Below, piece after piece: positions 1-9,709 of a stretch of DNA of 36,739 nucleotides. The position numbers and the translations under genes are program-made. The notes under the pieces were generated by a model, which was not told the DNA's origin, did no database searches, and worked only from the letters and a program-made list of their open reading frames with translations. The stretch lies in the NCBI RefSeq assembly GCF_000003815.2, contig NC_049993.1:7071207-7107945 (forward strand). The letters are read 5' to 3'. This stretch comes from Branchiostoma floridae (taxonomy: Eukaryota; Chordata; Leptocardii; Amphioxiformes; Branchiostomatidae). The stretch's first letter is position 1. Each line of letters opens with the position of its first letter.

Positions 1-7
1 GCAAGGG

Positions 8-339
8 TTAACAGACCCTGTTGCTGCCGACACCTTTTAATGAGAACATGTGACACGAGGACCCGGCGGCAATCTGTCTAAGCATTACCGGCGGCAGGTT
101 TGCTCCGCGGGTCACCATGTCCAGGGAGTTGTATTGATTCTCAAGAGTGCCCTTCTTCACGCTATACGTCCCTATTAGCGCCTTGCCGTAACGGTCGCAA
201 TTTGTCATGTTCGGGTTCAACGAAGGTCCATCTGTAAAAATTTGAACGGCGATTCGAGTGCCTGTATTTTTGTGCGAAAGTTTTGCTGGGTCAGTACTTG
301 TTGACGTAGACTCCAAATAGGAACAGATAGAAGTGGCTA
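8..339 (-). CDS. Exon-like open frame, possible distal exon of the Ig gene
   Basis: A frame on the minus strand is open from an upstream TGA to TAA at 10-8. An acceptor-like TTTCTCAATAG (ending 340) would start the exon at 339 in phase 1, matching the donor of the Ig exon. A second AG (ending at 315) would give phase 0. The roughly 110 residues include ESTSTSTDPAKLSHKNTGTR, then VQIFTDGPSLNPNMTNCDRYG, and cysteines near the end (SSCHMF, NRVC). I do not recognise a domain, and it does not look like Ig. It could be a non-Ig extracellular module, an exon of another gene, or chance. The window edge cuts off the 3' context. Confidence 0.25.
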
Positions 340-410
340 CTATTGAGAAATTTCACAGCAAACGTAAAGAAAGAACGTGGTTTCAGGCAATCATGTTTCG
401 ACAAATTGGA

Positions 411-700
411 GTAATCAGGTCTGGTACCTGTGACCTCTATAGATAGGGGTCAGATGTGGCATGACCTGCCAGCGGCGGGAATTTTACAACTCACAGTAAG
501 TCTGTTTAGCTTTCTCCATGGACTGTGTAACGTTAAGTGTGTTTGGCAAAGTGAGGTATGAGATGGTGTGGTTAGAGCTAGTTTTAGTTGCATTATGCCA
601 TCATTTCTCAGTATGTCTAAATTTGTAATACTGAAGAATGTCGATAAAACTATGCCCCTCCCCACTTTAATAGGACTATACACCCCGGTTACACACTATA
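411..700 (+). repeat. Dispersed repeat family, copy A
   Basis: This stretch aligns by eye with 7794-8095 (same strand) and, for its first half, with 24600-24760 (opposite strand). Shared blocks in order are a GTAATCAGG-like start, a short palindromic module (TGACCTCTAT...AGGGGTCA), GGCGGGAATTTT, and CATTATGCCATCATTT...GTCTAA. A CCCCTCCCCAC block leads to GGTTACACAC at the end. Divergence is high and no open frame is shared, so this is an old non-coding interspersed repeat. Confidence 0.6.
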
Positions 701-857
701 CATGGACTTGAAAATGCTTTCCATGATCAAGATTACGAAGTTCAAAACTAGTAATCTTATCAAAGGTCTAAAGTGTTGTCTTCAAATTTGTGATGGTGGG
801 AAATCCTTAAGTGCATTACCCTTTTTTTCAAGTGTTCATGTTTGGCGCCGCTGTATA

Positions 858-876
858 AGGTCAAAGGTTATGACCT
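858..876 (+). promoter_or_regulatory. DR1-plus-inverted nuclear-receptor-like motif
   Basis: AGGTCAAAGGTTA (858-870) is one base from the DR1 consensus and is followed directly by an inverted half-site, TGACCT (871-876). There is no gene evidence tied to it and it may be chance. Confidence 0.15.
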
Positions 877-1179
877 TGTGAGCCCCTGATACACAACATA
901 AAAACGCAGGGTATCATTTTAACCTAAAAGTCATTGCTCTATACCCCCCAATCATGGGTGCTAACTCGTTATTGCTGGATGACTCTCAATTATGAAAATC
1001 AGCGATTATGATGTTGACAATGACAAACTTAGCGTACTTGTTAGCACAATTTAGAACATCAGCATTTTAGTGTCATGGTATGTTCCTGTTGACATGACTC
1101 CCCGAACAACAATGTACCAGCAAACGACACTGTAGTATGTTGAGCATCAGATGTACTGGGTATCACCTACAACAAACAG

Positions 1180-1332
1180 ATGCAGCCCTCTATGTTAACC
1201 TTTGTGCTGCTATTGGAAATATTGTCATTTTTGCTATCCCTGGGACTTTGTTATTTATCATATATCATACTTGCACGTGTACGGGCAGGTACTGAGGGAG
1301 ACTTGTACTGGTACTTAGCCCTTAACAGGTGA
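1180..1332 (+). CDS. Small hydrophobic open frame (signal/TM-like), uncertain
   Basis: From ATG at 1180 (or 1192) a 50-codon frame encodes a very hydrophobic run, MLTFVLLLEILSFLLSLGLC, then YLSYIILARVRAG and a short tail ending at TGA 1330-1332. A GTACTG after the RVRA-G codons (1288) could be a donor, which would make this a signal or anchor exon. It lies opposite the Ig gene's 3' region. There is no independent support, and AT-rich DNA often yields such runs by chance. Confidence 0.15.
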   Translation: MQPSMLTFVLLLEILSFLLSLGLCYLSYIILARVRAGTEGDLYWYLALNR

Positions 1333-1338
1333 AATCAT

Positions 1339-1436
1339 TTAACAATATATTATCAATTTTATTCTAACGGTATCAAGTAGGTTTGGATTTGGATATTCTG
1401 GACCAGTGCGTACCTCTACTCGTTTCACATAGCCTC
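1339..1436 (-). CDS. Possible short C-terminal exon of the Ig gene
   Basis: Fifty-eight nt after the Ig exon donor is a pyrimidine-rich tract (TTTGTCCTCCTTATGAGAAAG) that could serve as an acceptor. The next exon would begin at 1436 in the matching phase and read about 32 residues, starting GGYVKRVEVRTGPEYPNPN, to a TAA at 1341-1339. An AATAAA lies at 1363-1358 on this strand, inside the frame, so a transcript ending nearby is plausible. A 58-nt intron is very short. The alternatives are read-through of the donor, which gives Gly-Met-stop at 1487, or splicing to a distal exon. No membrane anchor is seen in this version, which would make the product secreted. Confidence 0.3.
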
Positions 1437-1494
1437 CTTTCTCATAAGGAGGACAAAGGATCACAAAGGTAATGACAAAGGGCATGTTACATAC

Positions 1495-1842
1495 CCAGTA
1501 TGGTGAGTTGTACGTAGTGATCCTCCTGTCCCACCACATCCAGTACACTACTCAGCACGTACAGACCCCCGTCAGACTTCCGGGCGGCCATGATCCTCAG
1601 AGAACCGTCTGAATCCAAGATGGCGCGGCCTTTCAGAGGTCCCAGCGACATGGATGTCTTGGTCGTGGAGGCATACATGTACACAGCTGTCCTTACTCCT
1701 CTCATCCCACCCACCAGCTTGTTCCACGTCTGAGCGAACACCGTGTAGTCCGGGCTGAAGTCAGCCGGGAGGACTACTGTTTCCCCTTCCATTGCAGTCA
1801 CCGAGCTGAGGTTGGTAGTCACTGTGGGCACGGTGGCAACGG
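1495..1842 (-). CDS. Ig V-set-like domain exon lacking both canonical cysteines
   Basis: This 348-nt exon is bounded by an acceptor (TTTTTTGCCATAG|CC) and a donor (CTG G|GTATGT), both phase 1, and encodes one domain of about 116 residues. V-set landmarks are present. The B strand is GETVVLPADF, the core Trp sits in QTWNKL about 13 residues on, a GRAILDSDGSLRI stretch matches the D/E strands, and the F-strand motif D-G-G-L-Y-V-L follows. The G strand ends HYVQLTIL. In a normal V domain the Ala of LPADF and the last Leu of DGGLYVL would be the disulphide cysteines. Here both are replaced and the exon has no cysteine at all. The frame is fully open with clean splice sites, so decay is not evident. 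The product is probably a cell-surface or secreted recognition or adhesion protein. Ligand and function are unknown. Confidence 0.75.
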
Positions 1843-2858
1843 CTATGGCAAAAAATGCAAGTAGATTAAAACGTTATCAATGCAGGTGACATAGAGTGGA
1901 TGAGTGTGGAAAATTTGGTTGTCTTAGCAAAGACTGCGTGCAACTAATATGTCAAGTCATTAGCCAAACAAAAAGATTGAAAGTTAGACTAAGAAATCCT
2001 GGATTTCCCCTATGCTTCTTTTACTTCCTACGTTTATCACCCACTTTACAAAAGCACCATGCCCTCACTATCTCACTGAAGTCATATATCAGAAAAAAAC
2101 GTATAGTAACAAAATTGAACAAAAACCCTGGGGATTCTGACTTGTGACCCAATTACAGTAATGGCATACTTAATCTACACACTTGATACTCTACGTATCA
2201 CTATTGCACCACATTTCAGATGCGAATCTTGTCTGCCCATTATAGCTTAAAGCATTATCTGCCACGAAAAAGTCTGGCGATCTATTCAGACAGGATTCTA
2301 TTCAATGCTTTAATGCAATATTCGTGCAGAGGTCGCCCCTGTAACTATAGAATGCATTTGGGTACGCTTTGCTGGCTGCCCACGTACAGCCCACACTATC
2401 TTTTCAACAAGCTTATGAAACTTCAATGTGCAATCTTGTTTCCGTGAAAACTTTCCTTCCGGGATCACTGATTGCGTATACACTTTAGAAGTTGTCACTT
2501 GAAAAGTATCCAGATTTTTTTCACTACGTTTTACACCTGTAAATCGCGTTCGTTCCTGTACCCACTCTTTAGTTTTCAATCTGTACTCAACTATGATGAT
2601 ATTCTTCATCAGCAAGAGTCAGAGGCAACCATTCGAACGAAAAGTAATAATGTCAACTATAGTGCGTGTGCATAGTTAGAAATTTCCATCTAGTGGGCGT
2701 GCTAGTTACAAAATGGTCCGTCACCTTCTGTGATGAGTGATACGTGATCCAGACATAAATGCTTTAGTACACAAGCAAACCACACTGTCAAGGACACATT
2801 GTTGCCAGAATAATGTCAGTTCCCATTCCTCTGGCACACTTAAGATGGATTTACTTAC

Positions 2859-2934
2859 CTTTTGACTTCCATTGGAAGAACGTCGTGACTGAGAGCAAAC
2901 ACATGATGAAAGATGCCACCGTCGTTGGAGTCAT
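2859..2934 (-). CDS. Signal-peptide exon of a secreted or membrane Ig-domain gene
   Basis: The frame opens at ATG (2934-2932) and runs 25 codons plus one base to a consensus donor G|GTAAGT (exon end 2859). The peptide begins MTPTTVASFIMCLLSVTTFF, which has the hydrophobic core of a cleavable signal peptide, followed by a short polar stretch QWKSK. The start is supported by an in-frame TAG upstream in the same exon and by a strong splice acceptor (pyrimidine run ending in TTACAG, 2990-2984). The 49 nt before the ATG are therefore 5' UTR of an internal exon. The phase-1 donor matches the phase-1 acceptor of the Ig exon 1016 nt downstream on this strand, and the split codon becomes Ala. This arrangement of a signal exon followed by phase 1-1 Ig exons is the usual one in animal Ig-superfamily genes. 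Splice sites and frame are seen directly; that the two exons are joined is inferred. Confidence 0.72.
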
Positions 2935-2990
2935 TGGAGATGCTGTCAGTTTGCCGCAGTGATCCTAAATGTTAACTCTAGCGCTGTAAG
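2935..2990 (-). promoter_or_regulatory. 5' UTR segment and splice acceptor of the Ig-domain gene
   Basis: On the minus strand a long T-rich tract runs into TTCTTACAG at 2984, a near-ideal acceptor. It is followed by 49 nt of untranslated exon up to the ATG at 2934. An in-frame TAG in these 49 nt excludes a longer protein. At least one further non-coding exon and the promoter must therefore lie above 3000 on this strand. I could not locate them. Confidence 0.55.
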
Positions 2991-3000
2991 AATAAAACAA

Positions 3001-3990
3001 AACGAAAGAACTGCATGAGACATAATTCACAGGATGGCATATCTCGTATAGATCTTCGTGTTCACATTTACTACTAAATAAACCTCCAAGCTGTGTAAGT
3101 CTCCTTGACTATCACGTCATCGTCCTGTGCAGAGGAACCGGAATCATCGCGATGCGTTAACCAACTCTCGCCTTGATCAGTCAGAGTTAGCGTAGGAGTA
3201 AATCACCCAATATCTGCCACAGTCTACAGTGGATTTTACAGCAGATGATGAATGTACCGTGGCGTCCACTGCTAGGTGTAATATTTTCACGGACGCTTAA
3301 TAAGCAATCACCATCTATCTGCCTGGCATAGATCATGGAGTAGTGGGAATAAAGAAATTGTGTCAAACGACTTAATGTAATTTGTATTTCCCTAGGCCTA
3401 TAAATGATGGATGTATAGCACAATTAAGGTAACAGTAGGCTTAAAGTGGGGATAAATCTAGTCCCTCCTGCCAAAGTGTCCTTCCTATTCGCGTAGCGAA
3501 AGTGAAAGAGTCGTGACGATTTTTCAAAACTTCTTAAGCTTAGAAGTTTGCTTACTGTAATCCTTCTGTGAGGAAGATTTGTCTAGACCCCTCTTTGATT
3601 AATATTTCAATATCTAAAATGTAATCTCTAAGCCGGCAATGTCAGGTGCTTATTAATGAATCTATTAGAAAGTTTTATACCGTCGAAGATTCTGATATAG
3701 TTGAATTGGATACTGAATTATTTATCAGATGCTGCGCATAATTATATTCGGTAAAAGTCAGATTCAATTCCGCTGAATTTACAAAACTTTGTTGCTGTAA
3801 TCATTAGGGTAATAACCAATTAAGCAATTTTTGTCATTTATGACAAACGTATTTTCAGAGCAATCGCAGAGCGTTTTGAATGTGGCATTTGTAATTATTT
3901 GATCGATCTTACCATTTTCATATGTCGCGACGTCTCTCCCTAGGAATTATGTGGGAGATTTTCCAAAGCGACTAGACAGGGAATTCCTAG
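3001..3990. other. Non-coding, no gene seen
   Basis: This should include the upstream region (promoter and first non-coding exon) of the minus-strand Ig gene, but no TATA box or initiator stands out. A 9-bp inverted pair CTAGGAATT / AATTCCTAG flanks about 36 bp near 3940-3992. The rest is AT-rich with no open frame of note. Confidence 0.4.
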
Positions 3991-4601
3991 AGAATATAAT
4001 GTACAGCGTAGCTTTGCGGTACGGATGATACACGTCGTTCTTTGTAGTATTAATTCTTAGAAATTTATCTGAATGTCAGTTTAATTCAAAGCAACAAATA
4101 TCCAGCATTGAGTGATATTATTTCGATGTCACTGTTGCACTTTCTGATGATTAACATGTCAGCATTTTCTACATGAAAAAATTATACAATGTTGCAAGTT
4201 ACAATTTGTGTTGGATCTACAGGAAAAATAATGGATTTTGAGACCACCATTGTCAGTCTGGCAACCTATAATTGTGAAGAAGACATGGACTAAGAAAATA
4301 TAATGTGTAGCTTTGCGGTACGGATGATACACGTCGTTCTATGTAGTATTAATTATTACAAATTTATTCGAATGTCAGTTATGCTCAAGGTGACGAATAC
4401 TCAGCTCTGTCACTTCTGTACTTTCTGATCGTGACTACACCTAGTGATTACTGATATGATTTCCATGTCAGCATTTATACATAAAGAATTTTCAATGTTG
4501 CAACTTATAATTTGTGTTGGATTTACAGTAAAAAGAACGCATTTTGAGACCGATTTTGGCAGTCGTGCAACCGATAAATATGAATGAGACATGGAATAAG
4601 A
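3991..4601 (+). repeat. Imperfect tandem duplication, about 302-bp unit, two copies
   Basis: Copy 1 runs about 3991-4291 and copy 2 about 4293-4601. Both start AATATAATGT...GTAGCTTTGCGGTACGGATG and share ATACACGTCGTTCT, GTAGTATTAATT, GAATGTCAGTT, ATGTCAGCATTT, AATGTTGCAA, AATTTGTGTTGGAT and ATTTTGAGACC. They end at GACATGGA...TAAG. Copies differ by substitutions and small indels. No coding frame is conserved between them. Confidence 0.85.
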
Positions 4602-5705
4602 CAGCAACTGTCGTTTGGGAGCCAGAGTAAGACGCCCGGCCCTTTAGAGCAAGAACGGTAAAGGGGCTCATATGGTGGCTTGTTATGCAGTCTTGTTAGA
4701 TCGTATGTCAGATACGAACTCCCACGGAGAAGTCTAAATCATCGTGAAATTGCGATGATCACAATGGTTGCCGTACCCAATGGATTATACTTGTAGCTTG
4801 TGACCTTGGCGCCATTTTGATTTATTGAACTCAAAATCCCCCAATGTTTCTTCGAACCCCTTCACTAACATACACACAGTTTAATGAGAATCAATTCCTT
4901 TATGAACTGAAAATGATAACAAGAAAGTTGGTTGGCTGAATGCTACGTTTCAAGGTTAAGGTTGTTCCCCAAAGTACAGGGAATAGTTGATCGGGGCGCC
5001 TATCAGCTTGGATGTTCCACCAGGGCATGGTAAGGCCATTAGTACAAACAGAGAATCGATAAGAAACACCGATGGATAGGCCACACACGTCTTTTTGTGC
5101 AGGGCGTTTAGAACAGACAAGGATATAAGATATGAACATTATTTCATGGTGGCGCCAAAGAGAAATCCCCAGAGTAAATCTATATCACAGTCATTTTAAT
5201 ATTCTTCCACAGGTAACATGAACCCGGTAGGGTGCCAGACACATTAATTAAAATGTTTCCAACAACCCACAGGCTAGCTATCGAATGTTCTTTGTATATC
5301 GTAATGTCTGTACATCTTATATAAGTTCAAAGCTGCTTGAGAAGATTCAGATAAGTTTTAATCTCTCCGAGCACTTACAGCAGAAAATGTAGCTCCAGAT
5401 TGAAATTACACACATTGTGGACACGTTGAGCGCACCGCAATAACCACGGGAACAATACCTGGAAGACTGCCACTGTTCAGCCATTTAGAAAGCTGCAAAC
5501 TCTACATCAGTGCCAACAGATTCAAATCAATGGTATTAAGGGATTTGTAATTGCAAGTGTGTACTCTTCCGTGATTGATGTCATGGAGACGTCAGAGCTC
5601 ATTGGGGGTCATAAAAACGCTCGGCGTTCTACTTTCTACATTAAGAAAACACTCACTAATTAACACAAGGACGTGTTGATACTGATGACTTTTTATATTT
5701 TCCAG
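4602..5705. other. Non-coding stretch, nothing recognised
   Basis: I see no gene or element with supporting signals. A minus-strand acceptor-like sequence (CATTTTCAG, about 4907) leads only to a short frame. Confidence 0.35.
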
Positions 5706-5770
5706 GAAATGGGCTCTTCTGAAAATAGATTTGTTTGTCAGCAGACTGCCGGCTAATGTTGGGGCTATAG
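5706..5770 (+). CDS. Possible small internal exon
   Basis: A near-ideal acceptor (CTTTTTATATTTTCCAG|GAAATG) and a near-ideal donor (GGGGCTATAG|GTGAGT) delimit 65 nt. One frame is open throughout, entering in phase 2 and leaving in phase 1, with peptide KWALLKIDLFVSRLPANVGA followed by Ile. The other two frames contain stops. I do not recognise the peptide and see no partner exon. The paired splice signals make a real exon, coding or non-coding, plausible. A SINE begins about 35 bp downstream, inside the presumed intron. Confidence 0.3.
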
Positions 5771-5805
5771 GTGAGTGTTTTATGTAAACTTAACTAAAGT
5801 ATTGG

Positions 5806-6095
5806 GATGTCACCGTAGCTCAACAGATTGCAGCCACGCTGCTGGTTTTAATTGATAGATAACTGGGAGACTCCAGTTCAATACTGGTTAGGGCTTCTCG
5901 GTTAGTGGTGTTGCTGGGCGTTAGGGCCGTAGAATGAGGGTCCTGCGGTGCGCGAAGAGGTGCCTCGAACACGTAAAAGGAGAAGAGCTAGCAACCCTTT
6001 GTAAAATGTACATTGCCTCTGCAACAGAAAGAAAATGTGCTGCCCTTTGTATCACTAGGCACAACAAGGCTTTGAACGAACGATAACCTTAAGTT
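5806..6095 (+). mobile_element. tRNA-derived SINE
   Basis: The head resembles a tRNA gene. An A-box-like TAGCTCAACAGATTG (about 5817) is followed about 50 bp later by a B-box-like GTTCAATACTGG (about 5876), the internal RNA polymerase III promoter layout. The body then has GGTCCTGCGGTGCGCGAAGA, CCTCGAACACGTAAAAGGAG, a CTGCAACAGAAAGAAAATG block and GGCACAACAAGGC near the 3' end. Part of the body resembles the element at 36195-36455. The tRNA arms no longer pair well, so it is not a functional tRNA. Confidence 0.6.
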
Positions 6096-7731
6096 AAAGA
6101 AGAGGTTGAGACAACGGACGTACATCTATAAGGTTATGTTCGGGTTGAATTAATTGTTGTACAATGATGGGATCATATAAAGATAACTTATAACATTGGT
6201 CTTTCTGACAATCATTTTTTTTAAGACGAAGCAGTCTGCTTTATTATCACCAACCGTTTGGATGGTTATAATGTCATCCCTTGAACGATGAATTTTATGA
6301 TTGTTTCAACTTTGATACATACATGTATTGTCAGGCTCCTGGTATCTGTAATAGAATAATAAGCTACTTCATACAGTTAGTACTCAGTAGTACCTGTGAC
6401 TACTACGTTTTCTACGCGTGTTTCAGTATGAATGCCCGTAGAGTTTCTAAACGATATGTCAAACTCACTTTCCAGGAAAGAAATCTTCAGCGCGTATCTT
6501 ACTGGACTGCGCCAAATGACGATTTGAAATTGCGTCAACTTTGCTGCGAATGTTCACTTTTGGTCACACTGTCGTACGACGGGTAAACTAAGTGACCTCA
6601 TGAAACAAAGTGGCAACGCCTGGAATATCATATTCTCATCAGGTTTGGCTCAAATTAGATACAATATAACTTCATAGGAAGTCACAGTGCTAGTACTGAA
6701 TTTTAAAACAGTACAATAATTAAGATCCATCAAAGAGAGATTACGGCACGGTGATTGCATCATTCTCCGTCCATTAGCGCCATTTTGCCAATTGCGATTT
6801 TTTTCTTAGATTTTCAAACAAATCGCAACGTCAATCCACAAATTGGCGCCGAATGCCTTTTTGCAATTTGTTGCACATCCGCTTTACATTAAGTTCACCC
6901 CAGGACATTATCGATTTTTTTCTGAGTCGATTTTCTCGTCTGTATGTTGTGTTATGCACAACAAGGGTGGTTAGATATGTGACGTCATAAGCCCATGACT
7001 ACTAATTTAGCACCATCTTATTATTGAGCCATGCCTAACGCTGCAAAAAAAATAATCAGTCACTTATTATTAGCTTACACCGAGTGTAGTACATGTAATG
7101 CTAAAGCAACGTTATGAATGCAGGAAATAGCCGTAATAAAGGTATATTAGACTTGCAGCACTGATACGCCTTCCGTTGTGAACACATGGCCAGCACAACA
7201 ATAAAGCGTGACTTCAACGATCACTAGCCTCACGTAGGACAGCGGATATGTTTTTTTCTGCCTGAGTTGTATATTTCCTGAGGGAACAGTAGCGGGGATG
7301 GAACTCGTAAATGCCAGCTGTCAGACAGAACGCTACATCGCCCAAATCTGCTGGTCATTAATGCCAGTAGTAGCTCGACATAAAAAATGTTGCCGCAGCT
7401 TTGCCTCCTGTTATCTCAAAATTGTGGATACCGCCACACAAATTAGGTGGCATTTGCTATTATTATCACCTCTTCCATAGGCTTAATGGACTGGGAATCT
7501 GTAATGAAAATACATTGACCCTGTGAAAAAAACGATCTTCACCTTGTACAAAACAACAAAAACTGTATTTACTATTAAATAGTGATAGTGTTAGATAAGA
7601 TACTCTCATTATGATTAGATTAATGCACCTGGGCAGGACATTCAATTAGACTCTTGAGTACATTGTACGAGGCAATGTAGTCTTCGGAATACCATCTTGT
7701 ACTTGACTTTGTGTGTTTAAATAAGCCAGTT
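6096..7731. other. Non-coding, with a small inverted repeat
   Basis: The only structure noted is an imperfect hairpin at about 6786-6848: GCCAATTGCGATTT pairs with AAATCGCAA and AATTGGC across a short spacer. Open frames at 6281-6586 and 7298-7480 lack splice signals, codon bias or recognisable domains. Confidence 0.35.
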
Positions 7732-7749
7732 TTCTCTCTCTCTCTCTCT
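7732..7749. repeat. (TC)n microsatellite
   Basis: An uninterrupted TC run of about nine dinucleotides lies just upstream of repeat copy B. Confidence 0.9.
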
Positions 7750-7793
7750 TATTCTCCCTCACCGAGTTTGACAAGGAACGAGTGGCACGTTTT

Positions 7794-8095
7794 AGTAATC
7801 AGGATCAGATTGCGTGACCCCTATCACGTAGGGGTCAAAGGTGGATATGACGTAGCTTCCCAGTGGCGGGAATTTTCTCTGTCATAAAGTTTAAATGTCC
7901 GTTTACGGTTTCGACCTTGACTCTGTAAGGCAGTATGGCTTTGGCAAGGTGATGTATAGACAGGTGCGCCTGTAGCTTAGCTTTTAACCGTATCATGCCA
8001 TTATCTCCCCATGATGTCTAAGTTAATGTAGACTGTTCATTGCTAAGAAGACGATGCATGCCCCCCTCCCCACGTACGTTACACACCTGTTATTT
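7794..8095 (+). repeat. Dispersed repeat family, copy B
   Basis: It carries the same ordered blocks as copy A: AGTAATCAGG, TGACCCCTAT...AGGGGTCA, GTGGCGGGAATTTT, TATCATGCCATTAT, CCCCCTCCCCAC, ACGTTACACACC. A segment reading GTATGGCTTTGGCAAGGT is shared with copy C (GTATGGTTTTGGTAAGGT). The AGGGGTCAAAGGTG stretch resembles a nuclear-receptor DR1 site. Confidence 0.6.
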
Positions 8096-8189
8096 GCTAA
8101 AATGACCAAAATGATATCTGAAATTTAAAGAGTTGCATTCACCTCTGTCGAATTTGGTTGAAAATACATCTATGTAGAGTAGGCTTATA

Positions 8190-8387
8190 GATACCTATCT
8201 AACTATCTATCTGTAGTATGTATGCATTCAGTTAATCAATCTGTCTACTTATCTATCTAGCCATCCATCTATATAACGTTACATGTACCGATATATATTT
8301 TTTTAGCTATAAATCTAACCATCTATCTACCTCTCTATCTATTCCTCATTATCTATCTAGGTTGATAGATAGATAAATAGAGAGACT
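8190..8387. repeat. Degenerate CTAT/ATAG tetranucleotide array with inverted end
   Basis: Broken CTAT/TCTA repeats extend from about 8194. At 8361 they flip to the complementary strand sense (GATAGATAGATAAATAGAGAG), so the right end mirrors CTCTCTATCTATT...ATCTATCTA around 8331-8360. The result is an imperfect palindrome. Confidence 0.8.
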
Positions 8388-9709
8388 TACAACCAAATGT
8401 AACAAAGGTAAACTGTACTTGTAGATGTTTGTCAACCATAGGAAAGACAGTTTGACATAGAAGTGGATTACGATTCTTCAGGTTCCAAGCGTAGCAAGGC
8501 ATCTTCTCGTATGCATGCTTCCACTACGGTAATTAGATAGGATATACCAGTAATAAAAATTTAAAAAAAAAACAGCCGACTAACCAGGACATTCAGTCAA
8601 ACTGGATTAGTATCCTTTGCCGACTCTCATGCCGCGTTTTAATTAGAAATATTTGACACTCTCTAAGAAACATACAATTTCCGTACCGTTCACTGGGTGG
8701 GCCGATTTTACGCCGAGCTTATCTCAGGATATTGCAATTTCTGTTGAGGACGTGGAGTACACGTTAATGCCACATGCTAAGATGAAGCATGCCTTTTCCT
8801 TTCCTTAAAGGGTATTCAATAAATCATTCTATGATGTGTTGGGTGTTGAAGAATACCAATGAGCAAAAAAAGCTCGTAAGCGAAACACTGCAGTGCTGAT
8901 CGAGCACTCACTTTTATAACTATGGCACGTTTTGATACTTTTTTTTAGAGCTGAGAAACTCTATATAGCTAAGGCCTCGCAATTCAAAGTCTTAGGCTCA
9001 AATCAAGCGTAAGGACGATAATTTAGACATGTCAAAACTAGTCAGCAGCAACCTTTTTAAAAGTCTGGCTGTTATGCTGAAGTAATTCAATTACGTGTTT
9101 GACAGACTAGCTGAATTCCCGGGTCGGGGAAGGTGAGAGAAAATTTCCATGACACGGAAGCTGGTCGAAATGGATTCCCACAGGGAAGTTTGTATTGAAT
9201 CTACCGCTTGAATACCGCTGTCCTGTGTAAAACTACGTGTATCAATCCTTTCCTTGTCCTCTTGCCCTTTTACCATCAGCAACGCAGTGTCTCAAATGAA
9301 GCTGTCAGCGTGAAGAAAATGCAGGCGGTCGATCCATTTGGTTCATCGCTGTGCACTGAACAAGTTACTGTTTGGTTGGACTCGATGTCTTTGATGTCAA
9401 GCATGTCTCGCCGTGACTTCTTAACGAATAACCGTTACTTGAGAGTCCGGACCAGTGAGCTGGAGATAGAATTAGCGAGCCGCCAGCCGTGTGTAGTCGC
9501 TGGTGAAAATAAATGAATACGTATATTCTGCACGGGACAGGTTCAATCCTACCCGCAGGGAGGGAACGGCTCATCTTCTCCCGATGTAGGAAGGGTCTTC
9601 CATCACCGTAATGTGGTACATACAAGCGCCAGCCTCGGGCGATTTAGGATCGATACCCAATTTAGGCACCTATCACTATAAAATCACCCCATGTGAGGGG
9701 TCGGCGAAG
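8388..9709. other. No assignable gene; overlapping open frames at 9.1-9.6 kb
   Basis: Between 9091 and 9625 three open frames overlap on both strands (60-100 codons each), and base composition is richer in G+C than the flanks. None shows a convincing domain or paired splice sites. GGTTCAATCC at about 9540 resembles a pol III B-box, but no A-box or tRNA stem accompanies it. Confidence 0.3.

Noticed and set aside
6786-6848. Hairpin as a MITE or ncRNA
   Set aside because: Arms are short and broken, with no target duplication and no promoter.
7031-7050. Minus-strand acceptor (TTTTTTTTGCAG)
   Set aside because: All frames after it stop quickly and no donor follows.
9530-9560. tRNA gene from GGTTCAATCC
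   Set aside because: No A-box at the right distance and the T-arm stem does not pair.
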